From contig NZ_JAUYOJ010000200.1 of NCBI RefSeq assembly GCF_030697925.1, forward strand, positions 1 through 59,010: a stretch of DNA of 59,010 bases, read 5' to 3'. Within the stretch, counting starts at the first letter, position 1, and each line of letters opens with the position of its first letter. Source of the stretch: Phenylobacterium sp. Lineage in GTDB: Bacteria > Pseudomonadota > Alphaproteobacteria > Caulobacterales > Caulobacteraceae. Below the pieces are notes generated by a model. That model searched no databases. It was not told the DNA's origin and saw only the letters and a list, made by a program, of their open reading frames with translations. Both the position numbers and the translations under genes were made by a program. Shown piece by piece: positions 52,776-59,010 of the stretch.

Positions 52776-53485
52776 TAACGGTCGTACGGATCGCGCGGCG
52801 GGGCGTCGTGGCGATCACGGTCGTCATAGGCCCGATAGGAGTCGTGATGTTCTCGCCGCGGCTCGAGGCAGCAGCGCGAACGGTCGCTATAGGCGTTGTA
52901 GCGCGCGCCGCCGTAGGTCGTCGTGGAGGAGGAGTAGCTGGAGCGGTACTCGTAGCTCGAGTTCGGGGTCACCCGGCGCTCGTAATAGGTGGCCGGCGCG
53001 CGCTCGTACTCGCGACGATAGTCCTGGCGGTCGTCGTCGCCCGCGTCGTAGCCGCGATCGTCACCGTAGCCCGAGCCGTACTGGTGATCGTCATAGGCCG
53101 GCGGCGGCGCCTCGTCCTGGTAGCTTTGATAGGCCGGGTGGTTCCAATAGGCGGCGGTTTCGCAGGCCGCCGAGGCAGCTCCGGCCTTGGCTCCGATGAT
53201 TGTCCCGGCGAGCGCGCCGAGGGCCGCGCCTTCGGCGACGACGCCGGCCGCGGCCACCGCCCCGCCCGCGAAGCCTCCGGCCACCAGGCCAAACAGGCCC
53301 CAGCCCAGGGCGCGGTTGCCGGCGGTGCGCCGGCAGGGGTCGGCCGAGCCGTAGCGGGCGCTGTCGTAGGCGGGCGCCGGCGCCGGGCCGTAGCGCTCAT
53401 AGCTCTGCGCCTGGGCCACGCCGCCGGCGAACACGGTCGCCACGGTCACGGCGGCCAGCACCGCATGTTTCTGACGGAGCTTCAT
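52772..53485 (-). CDS. exported glycine-zipper protein with Tyr/Asp/Arg-rich tail
   Basis: A 237-residue protein with a signal peptide (AVLAAVTVATVFAGGVAQAQ). A glycine-zipper-like hydrophobic stretch, LGWGLFGLVAGGFAGGAVAAAG followed by LGALAGTIIGAKAGAAS, spans about residues 59-104. The remainder is low complexity, rich in Tyr, Asp, Arg and Ser (DDRGYDAGDDDRQDYRREYE and the like). Such proteins are common in Caulobacterales envelopes and their roles are unknown. ATG 53485 begins the signal peptide. Confidence 0.82.
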   Translation of the reverse strand: MKLRQKHAVLAAVTVATVFAGGVAQAQSYERYGPAPAPAYDSARYGSADPCRRTAGNRALGWGLFGLVAGGFAGGAVAAAGVVAEGAALGALAGTIIGAKAGAASAACETAAYWNHPAYQSYQDEAPPPAYDDHQYGSGYGDDRGYDAGDDDRQDYRREYERAPATYYERRVTPNSSYEYRSSYSSSTTTYGGARYNAYSDRSRCCLEPRREHHDSYRAYDDRDRHDAPPRDPYDRY

Positions 53486-53575
53486 CGATCGTCCTTCAAC
53501 ACCCACACAGATCCTGCCCACAGCATAGGCCCGGTCAAAGAGCGCGTGAAACGCAGACAACCTGCGAGATAGATT

Positions 53576-54745
53576 TTAACCCTCTGCGCGCGCCAGGTCC
53601 CGCGCTCGGGCCAGGCGCTCGATCCCAGCGTCGAGGGTGGCGTCGGCCTTGGCCAGGCACAGGCGCAGGATGGAGGTCACCGGGTCCCGCTCATAGAGCG
53701 CCGAGACCGGGATGGCCGCCACCCCCGCCTGGGTCACCGCCCGCAGGCAGAAGGCGCGGTCGGGCTCGGCGACCCCAGAGGCCGGCAGGTCCACATTGAG
53801 GAAATAGGTCCCCTGGGTCGGCAGGCTGACAAACCCCTCCCGCGCCAGGCCCTCCGCCAGCCGGTCACGGGATCGCGCCAGCTCGATCGGCATCTGGGCG
53901 AACCAGTCGACGCTGTTGTCCAGACCCCAGGCCACCGCCGCCTGCAGGTTGGGCGGGGTGGTGAAGGTCAGGAACTGGTGGGCGCGGGCCAGCGAGTGGG
54001 TGAGCGCCGGCGCGGCGCACAGGAAGCCCACCTTCCAGCCGGTCAGGCCGAACATCTTGCCGGCCGAGCCGATCTTCACGCAGCGCTCGCGCATGCCCGG
54101 GAAGGCGATGAGCGGCCGGTGCTTGGCGGGTGCGAACACCACCTGCTCCCAGACCTCGTCGCAGATGGCGGTGACGTCATGGGCGACGCAGAACTGCGCC
54201 AGCAGGGCCAGGTCCTCTTCCGGCAGCACCAGGCCGGCCGGGTTGATCGGATTGTTCAACACCACGAACCGGGTCTTCTCGGTGAAGGCGGCCTCCAGCA
54301 TCGCGCGGTCGAAGCGCCAGTGCGGCGGCGACAATGTCACCAGCTTGGGCGTGCCGCCGGCCCGGCGGATCAGCGGCAGATAGGCGTCGTAGAGCGGCTG
54401 GAAGGTCACCACCTCGTCGCCGGGCTCGATCAGCGACAGGAAGGTCGCCGCCAGGGCCTCGGTGGCCCCGGAGGTGATGGTGATCTCGCTCGCCCAGTCG
54501 AGGTCCAGGCCCTGGGTGCGGGCATAGTGTCGGGCGACGGCCTCGCGCAGCTCGGGCAGGCCGGCCATGGGCGGGTACTGATTGTAGCCGTGCATCACCG
54601 CCTCGGCGGCCTTGGCGCGGATCGCTTCCGGGCCGGGATCGTCGGGGAAGCCCTGGCCGAGATTGACCGCGCCGTGCTGGCGCGCGAGCCCGGACATCTC
54701 CTCGAAGATGGTGGTGGGCAGGTTTGCGAAGACCGGATTCGCCAT
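53576..54745 (-). CDS. class I/II aminotransferase, methionine/kynurenine aminotransferase-like
   Basis: A pyridoxal-phosphate enzyme of 389 residues. The Schiff-base Lys230 is in KIGSAGKMFGLTGWKVG. Other PLP contacts include TSGATEALAA (91-100), PLYDAY near 118 and NNPINPAG (164-171). The start NLPTTIFEEMSGLARQHGAVNLGQGFPDDPGP is typical of YbdL/kynurenine aminotransferase I proteins, which transfer amino groups from methionine, glutamine or aromatic amino acids to 2-oxoacids. It is divergent from a GNAT gene with 40 nt between. Confidence 0.92.
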   Translation of the reverse strand: MANPVFANLPTTIFEEMSGLARQHGAVNLGQGFPDDPGPEAIRAKAAEAVMHGYNQYPPMAGLPELREAVARHYARTQGLDLDWASEITITSGATEALAATFLSLIEPGDEVVTFQPLYDAYLPLIRRAGGTPKLVTLSPPHWRFDRAMLEAAFTEKTRFVVLNNPINPAGLVLPEEDLALLAQFCVAHDVTAICDEVWEQVVFAPAKHRPLIAFPGMRERCVKIGSAGKMFGLTGWKVGFLCAAPALTHSLARAHQFLTFTTPPNLQAAVAWGLDNSVDWFAQMPIELARSRDRLAEGLAREGFVSLPTQGTYFLNVDLPASGVAEPDRAFCLRAVTQAGVAAIPVSALYERDPVTSILRLCLAKADATLDAGIERLARARDLARAEG

Positions 54746-54785
54746 TCGCCTTGCCTAGCACAGCTTCCGCTCCAATATCGAAGCC

Positions 54786-55241
54786 ATGGAGATCGTCGAT
54801 TTCGAACCCCGGCACGCCGAGGCCTGGCGCACGCTGAACGAGGCGTGGATCGGCAAGTATTTCACCATCGAGCCCAAGGACCGCGAGGTCCTGGACGATC
54901 CCACGGGCAAGATCATCGCCAAGGGCGGCCACGTCTTTATGGCCGAGCAGGCCGGCGAGATCGTCGGCTGTGTCGGCCTAATCGCCATGGCCGACGGCGG
55001 TTTCGAGGTGGCCAAGATGACGGTGACCGAAGCCGCTCGCGGCACGGGCCTGGGCAGGATGCTGATGCAGACCTGCATCGACAAGGCCCGCGAACGCGCC
55101 GCGCCCAGGCTCTATCTGGAAACCAATTCCAGCCTGGGGCCGGCGCTCGGCCTCTACCGGTCCATGGGCTTCGTCGATCTGCCGCCGACGGACACCCCCT
55201 ATGCGCGGGCGGACGTCTTCATGGAGCTGGTGTTGGGATAG
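54786..55241 (+). CDS. GNAT family N-acetyltransferase
   Basis: A 151-residue acetyltransferase. The start EIVDFEPRHAEAWRTLNEAWIGKYFTIEPKDREVLDDP is typical of a broad COG0456 group, motif A is VAKMTVTEAARGTGLGRMLMQTC, and LYLETNSSLGPALGLYRSMGFVDLP follows. The acceptor is unknown. A GCGGAGG-CT-CCTCCGC hairpin at 55241-55256 begins at the stop codon and may help to end the transcript. Confidence 0.88.
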   Translation: MEIVDFEPRHAEAWRTLNEAWIGKYFTIEPKDREVLDDPTGKIIAKGGHVFMAEQAGEIVGCVGLIAMADGGFEVAKMTVTEAARGTGLGRMLMQTCIDKARERAAPRLYLETNSSLGPALGLYRSMGFVDLPPTDTPYARADVFMELVLG

Positions 55242-55256
55242 CGGAGGCTCCTCCGC
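55241..55256 (+). terminator. short hairpin after the GNAT gene
   Basis: GCGGAGG (55241-55247) and CCTCCGC (55250-55256) are perfect 7-bp arms separated by CT and start at the last base of the stop codon. There is no T tract, so it may only stabilise the transcript end. Confidence 0.4.
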
Positions 55257-55308
55257 CGGGAGCGCTGTCAGCGAAGATATCCTCCCAAGGCGGAAGCAAA
55301 GGACGGCG

Positions 55309-55758
55309 CTACCTCTCCAGCGCCCCGATCATCTCCACCCGCGTGGCATGCCGGCCGCCTTCGAACTGGGCGGTCAGGAACGCATCCACGATATCGAGCG
55401 CCAGCCCCTCGCCCACCACGCGCGCGCCAATCGACAGCATGTTGGCGTCGTTGTGCTGGCGGATCATGCGGGCCGAAAATGTGTCGCCGCAGACGCCGCA
55501 GCGGATGCCCTTCACCTTGTTCGCGGCCATCATGATGCCCTGGCCGGTGCCGCATAGGACGACGCCAAACCGGCAATCGCCGGAGGCGACGAGCCGCGCC
55601 GCCGCTTCGCCGTGTTCGGGATAGTGAGTGCTCTCCGCCGTCGTCGGTCCGATGTCGACCGCCACCCAACCCCGCGCCGCGATATGAGCGGCGATGGCCA
55701 GCCGGAGCGGGATGGCGGTGTGGTCGCTGGAGAGGACGATGCGGTCGCCGGCGGTCAT
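55309..55758 (-). CDS. rpiB: ribose-5-phosphate isomerase B
   Basis: RpiB interconverts ribose 5-phosphate and ribulose 5-phosphate in the pentose phosphate pathway; some members act on allose 6-phosphate. The 149-residue protein has SSDHTAIPLRLAIAAHI, VVLCGTGQGIMMAANKVKGIRCG with the catalytic Cys, and RMIRQHNDANMLSIGARVVGEGLALDIVDAF. The sequence contains all the segments that form the active site. ATG 55758 is used. It is a separate unit downstream of the two-component pair. Confidence 0.93.
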   Translation of the reverse strand: MTAGDRIVLSSDHTAIPLRLAIAAHIAARGWVAVDIGPTTAESTHYPEHGEAAARLVASGDCRFGVVLCGTGQGIMMAANKVKGIRCGVCGDTFSARMIRQHNDANMLSIGARVVGEGLALDIVDAFLTAQFEGGRHATRVEMIGALER

Positions 55759-55789
55759 GGAGAGGTCGTCGCCTTCCGGGCCAATTGCC

Positions 55790-56155
55790 CTAGTGCTGCG
55801 TAACGCCGCGCAGGGCGTCGCCCAGGGTGCGGCGGGTCACCGGCTTGCCCAGGAAGCCGACCGGATTGATCCCGGCCATCTGAACGCGGAAGTCTTCGGT
55901 GATTGAACCGGAGACGAACAGCGAGCGCACGCCCAGCAGGTCGTAGAGCTTTTGAGCAAGCTTGCCGCCGTCGGTGTTCTTGGCCAGCCGGATGTCCACC
56001 AGGGCGACGTCCGGACGGTCGCCCTCGGCCAGTTCATAGGCGGTGCAGGCGTCGGCGGCCTCGGCCACCACCAGGTGGCCCATGTCTTCGAGCAAGCTGA
56101 CGATATCGAGCGCGATCAGGGCGTCGTCCTCAACCACCATGATACGCATGGTCAT
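55790..56155 (-). CDS. single-domain response regulator
   Basis: A 121-residue receiver domain without an output domain. Acidic pocket Glu9-Asp10-Asp11, phospho-acceptor Asp54 in VALVDIRLA, switch Ser82 and Lys104 in FLGKP are all present. It overlaps the upstream HWE-type kinase gene by one base and is therefore its probable partner. Stand-alone receivers of this kind in alphaproteobacteria often act as phosphate relays or sinks. Confidence 0.92.
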   Translation of the reverse strand: MTMRIMVVEDDALIALDIVSLLEDMGHLVVAEAADACTAYELAEGDRPDVALVDIRLAKNTDGGKLAQKLYDLLGVRSLFVSGSITEDFRVQMAGINPVGFLGKPVTRRTLGDALRGVTQH

Positions 56156-57462
56156 TACGGGCTCCTCGGGAAGATCACGGCGAAGGCGGCGCCGGCTTCC
56201 GGTTGTTCGACTACAAGGCGCCCACCCAGTTGCCTAGCGAGGGCCTCGACGGCCCTCATCCCCAAGCTTTTTTTGGATTGCGACGTGAAGCCCTTGGGAA
56301 GGCCCACACCGTCGTCGGACACGCTTAAGCGATAGTCCTGGCCGTCGGTTCCGAAGCCGACGTGAATGCGGCATTCCCTATCTGCTGGGCATCCATACTT
56401 CAAGGCGTTGGTGACCAGCTCATTAAGGATGAGGGCCAGCGGCACCGCCTGCCTCAGGTCCAGGACATGGGCCTCGACCTCCGTGGTCAGTTGCACGTCG
56501 TCGCGGCCAAGGGAGTCCACCAGGTCGTGGGCCAGGGCCTTGGCGTAATGGCCGGCGTCGAAGGCGCCGACCTGACCCCCGGACTTGTAGAGCTGCTCGT
56601 GGACTCGCCCGACAGCCATGATCCGGTCCAAGGTCTTCTCCAGGGCCTCGCGGGTCGCGCCGTCTGAGACCGAGCGGGACTGCAGGCGCACCACGCTGGC
56701 GATCTGCTGCAGCGAGTTCTTGACCCGGTGGTTGACCTCGTCGAGCAGCAGCGAGCGGTCGGCCAGAAGGGCGCGCAGCCGCTCGGCGGTGTCGGCCTCG
56801 ACCTCGCGATCCAGGCTGAGCTCGCGCTGGGATCTCACGAACAGGAAGGTCAGGGCCAGGGCGAAGCCCGCCAGCAGCGTGATGAGCGCGCTGCGAATGA
56901 CCGTGGCTTGGCGTGCGCGCTGGGCTAGCAGCTGCGCCTCCTCGGCCTCCAACTCGGTGGCGATACGGCGAACGGCCGCCATCGCCGCCACGCCCTCGCC
57001 TTGGCGGACGGTGCGGATGGCGGCCACCGCATCGCCTGACCGGCGCTGGGCCATGGTCTCGTCGACCACGGCCAGCCGCTTGGCCATCAGGCCGCGCAGC
57101 GCGATGATCCGGGTCTGCTGTTCGGGATTGTCGGCGGTGAGGATGTCGACGGCGTCGAGTTCGGCCTCGGCGCGCTGGCGCCCGTCCTCGACACGTTCGA
57201 CGAAGCTACGATCGCCGGTCAGCACGTAGCCGCGCTGCGCGGACTCCACGTCGGTGAGGGCCTGGAGCACGTCGGCGATACCGTTGCGCACCTCGTGGGT
57301 GTGGGCCACCAGGCGGGCGCTGTGGTCGTACCAGACGAAGACGCCGCCCACGCTGGCGAAGGCCAGGAACAGGGCGGCGACCGTGATGGCGAGCAGGCGG
57401 AAGGCCCGCTCGCGCGCGGCTTGACGATGGGACCCCGAGACTTCAGCCGGATCCCGCGTCAC
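56155..57462 (-). CDS. membrane sensor histidine kinase, HWE/HisKA_2 type with CHASE3 sensor
   Basis: A 435-residue kinase. Membrane helices at about 22-44 and 190-210 enclose a CHASE3-like periplasmic domain (VLQALTDVESAQRGYVLTGD). The dimerisation/phosphotransfer domain has His245 in LLLDEVNHRVKNSLQQI, typical of HisKA_2 proteins. The ATPase domain has LILNELVTNALKYG and SVSDDGVGLPKGF and the late LGMRAVEALARQLGG. The start is GTG 57462, three bases after the typA stop, and the next gene is a single-domain response regulator. The stimulus is unknown. Confidence 0.92.
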   Translation of the reverse strand: MTRDPAEVSGSHRQAARERAFRLLAITVAALFLAFASVGGVFVWYDHSARLVAHTHEVRNGIADVLQALTDVESAQRGYVLTGDRSFVERVEDGRQRAEAELDAVDILTADNPEQQTRIIALRGLMAKRLAVVDETMAQRRSGDAVAAIRTVRQGEGVAAMAAVRRIATELEAEEAQLLAQRARQATVIRSALITLLAGFALALTFLFVRSQRELSLDREVEADTAERLRALLADRSLLLDEVNHRVKNSLQQIASVVRLQSRSVSDGATREALEKTLDRIMAVGRVHEQLYKSGGQVGAFDAGHYAKALAHDLVDSLGRDDVQLTTEVEAHVLDLRQAVPLALILNELVTNALKYGCPADRECRIHVGFGTDGQDYRLSVSDDGVGLPKGFTSQSKKSLGMRAVEALARQLGGRLVVEQPEAGAAFAVIFPRSP

Positions 57463-57465
57463 GCC

Positions 57466-59010
57466 CTACTCTTCCTTGGCGCGACGCTTGCGGAAGGAGG
57501 GATTCAGCACCTGCTTGCGCAGGCGGATCGACTTCGGCGTCACCTCGACCAGCTCGTCTTCCTCGATATAGGCGATGGCCTGTTCGAGGGTCAGCCGGCG
57601 CGGCGGGGTGAGGCGCACCGCCTCGTCCTTGCCGGAGGCGCGGACGTTGGTGAGCTGCTTGGCCTTCATCGGATTGACGTCGAGATCGTCGGCCCGGCTG
57701 TTCTCGCCGATGATCATGCCCTGGTAGGTCTTCTCGCCGGCGCCGACGAACATGAAACCGCGGTCTTCCAGGTTCCACAGCGCGAAGGCGGCGGTTTCTC
57801 CGTCGGAGTTCGAGACCAGCACGCCCTTGCGGCCGGCGTCGATGGCGCCCTTGTAGGGCTCGTAGTGGCTGAACACGCGGTTCAGCACACCCGAGCCGCG
57901 GGTATCGGTGAGGAACTCGCCCTGGTATCCGATCAGCGAGCGCGATGGCGACATCAGGCTGATGCGGGTCTTGCCCGCGCCCGATGGGCCCATATCCTTC
58001 AGCTCGGCCTTCCGGGCCGACAGCTTCTCGATGACGATGCCGCTGAACTCGTCGTCGACGTCGATCATCACGTCCTCGATGGGCTCCAGGCGCGCGCCGG
58101 TCTCCGGATCGGTCTGGAAGACCACGCGCGGACGGCTGATGGAGAGTTCGAAGCCTTCGCGGCGCATGCCTTCGATCAGCACGCCCAGCTGCAGTTCGCC
58201 GCGGCCGGCCACCTCATAGGCGTCCTTGTCCGGGGTCTCGGTCACGCGGATGGCGACGTTGGACTGGGCTTCCTTCAGCAGGCGGTCGCGGATCACGCGG
58301 CTCTGCACCTTGTCGCCTTCGCGGCCGGCCAGCGGGCTGTCGTTCACCGAGACCGTCATGGAGATGGTCGGCGGGTCGATCGGCTGGGCGGGCAGGGCCT
58401 GGGTGACGTCCATGGCGCATAGGGTGTCGGCCACGGTGGCCTTGCTGAGGCCCGCGATGGCCACGATGTCGCCGGCCTCGGCGTCCTCGATCGGCTGGCG
58501 CTTGAGGCCGCGGAAGGCCAGCACCTTGGTGATGCGACCGCGCTCGACTTCCTTGCCGTCGATGCCGAGGGCGTGGATCGCCAGGCCCGGGGTGGCCTTG
58601 CCGCTCTCGATGCGGCCGGTCAGCAGGCGGCCCAGGAACGGGTCGTTCTCGATCAGCACCGAGAGGATCTGGAAGGGACCGTCCTTCTGCGCGACAGCCT
58701 TGGGCTCGGGCACGTGCCGGACAATCATGTCGAACAGCGGGGCCAGGTTGTCGTTCGGCTTGGCCATGTCCAGCGTCGCCCAGCCGTTCTTGCCGGACGC
58801 ATAGATGTGCGGGAAGTCGAGCTGCTCGTCCGTCGCGCCCATGGCGGCGAAGAGGTCGAACGCGTCGTTCAGCACCCGGTCGGGATCGGCGTGGGCCCGG
58901 TCGACCTTGTTGAGGCAGAGGATCGGCCTCAGGCCCATCTTCAGCGCCTTGCCCAGCACGAACTTGGTCTGGGGCATGACGCCCTCTTCGGCGTCCACCA
59001 GCAGGACGCA
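57466..59010 (-). CDS. typA: translational GTPase TypA/BipA, 5' part missing
   Basis: The gene runs off the right edge; about 515 codons are present, lacking the N-terminal P-loop region. The retained part begins with the G3-adjacent LLVDAEEGVMPQTKFVLGKAL, then G4 ILCLNKVDRAHA. Domain II and the C-terminal BipA-specific domain follow, with GRGELQLGVLIEGMRREGFE, SLIGYQGEFLTDTRGSGVLN and MIIGENSRADDLDVNPMKAKQLTNVRAS. BipA is a ribosome-binding GTPase that helps 50S assembly and growth at low temperature or under stress. The reading frame is open up to 59010. Confidence 0.95.
   Translation of the reverse strand, partial: CVLLVDAEEGVMPQTKFVLGKALKMGLRPILCLNKVDRAHADPDRVLNDAFDLFAAMGATDEQLDFPHIYASGKNGWATLDMAKPNDNLAPLFDMIVRHVPEPKAVAQKDGPFQILSVLIENDPFLGRLLTGRIESGKATPGLAIHALGIDGKEVERGRITKVLAFRGLKRQPIEDAEAGDIVAIAGLSKATVADTLCAMDVTQALPAQPIDPPTISMTVSVNDSPLAGREGDKVQSRVIRDRLLKEAQSNVAIRVTETPDKDAYEVAGRGELQLGVLIEGMRREGFELSISRPRVVFQTDPETGARLEPIEDVMIDVDDEFSGIVIEKLSARKAELKDMGPSGAGKTRISLMSPSRSLIGYQGEFLTDTRGSGVLNRVFSHYEPYKGAIDAGRKGVLVSNSDGETAAFALWNLEDRGFMFVGAGEKTYQGMIIGENSRADDLDVNPMKAKQLTNVRASGKDEAVRLTPPRRLTLEQAIAYIEEDELVEVTPKSIRLRKQVLNPSFRKRRAKEE

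Overview
The window looks like chromosomal DNA of a high-GC alphaproteobacterium of the Caulobacterales (Caulobacter or Phenylobacterium type). The basis is very GC-rich codon use, the conserved ribF-ileS-lspA order beside a TipF-like flagellar positioning protein, a methylsuccinyl-CoA dehydrogenase of the ethylmalonyl-CoA pathway, and several acyl-CoA dehydrogenase, SDR and VOC genes. Nearly all of it is gene-dense core or lineage-specific chromosome. The only mobile DNA seen is an IS5-family element cut by the left edge. I saw no CRISPR array, rRNA, prophage or recognisable tRNA.

Layout. 1-about 815: IS5-type transposase with a frameshift signal, next to a frameshifted VOC gene. 1.3-8.4 kb: small kinase-like ATPase, acyl-CoA dehydrogenase, GNATs, TauE exporter, SDR and an alkylsulfatase-like MBL enzyme. 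8.4-12.8 kb: RNA modification genes (tadA, rluB with a very long basic tail, rsmD), an enoyl-CoA hydratase and a YjhX-type protein. 13-22 kb: hybrid histidine kinase, VOC, DUF2157/GDYxxLxY pair, mutL, TraB/GumN protein, and an isocitrate-lyase-like gene divergent from a LysR regulator with a clear palindromic operator. 21.7-29.6 kb, minus strand: tipF-like, HAD hydrolase, maoC-like, ribF, ileS, lspA, DUF3035 lipoprotein. 29.7-30.4 kb: Phd/PIN toxin-antitoxin operon behind a 36-bp palindrome. 30.4-38 kb: hydroxyacyl-CoA dehydrogenase, etfAB, cobalamin adenosyltransferase, two TetR regulators and mcd. 38-50 kb: GST, hydrolases, RhtA-like exporter, Rieske oxygenase, GH13 glucosidase, ClpP-like protease, MraY-like transferase, M20 peptidase, epoxide hydrolase-like protein and SDR. 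50-59 kb: GNATs, O-methyltransferase/VOC pair with a divergent AraC regulator, aminotransferase, rpiB, a two-component pair and the 3' part of typA.

Functional links. The acyl-CoA enzymes (two dehydrogenases, enoyl-CoA hydratase, MaoC-like hydratase, hydroxyacyl-CoA dehydrogenase, SDRs), ETF and the adenosylcobalamin-forming enzyme fit acyl-CoA oxidation plus the ethylmalonyl-CoA route. The ileS block is translation, cofactor and lipoprotein housekeeping.

The most unusual architecture is at convergent gene ends. Seven pairs share a 4-nt CTAG or TTAG containing both stop codons, and three others are separated by copies of one palindromic repeat. I did not find a clearly new multi-gene system. 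The best candidates for a second look are those junctions, the rluB tail, the toxin-antitoxin control region, shared operator-like motifs and the orphan MraY-like and ClpP-like genes.
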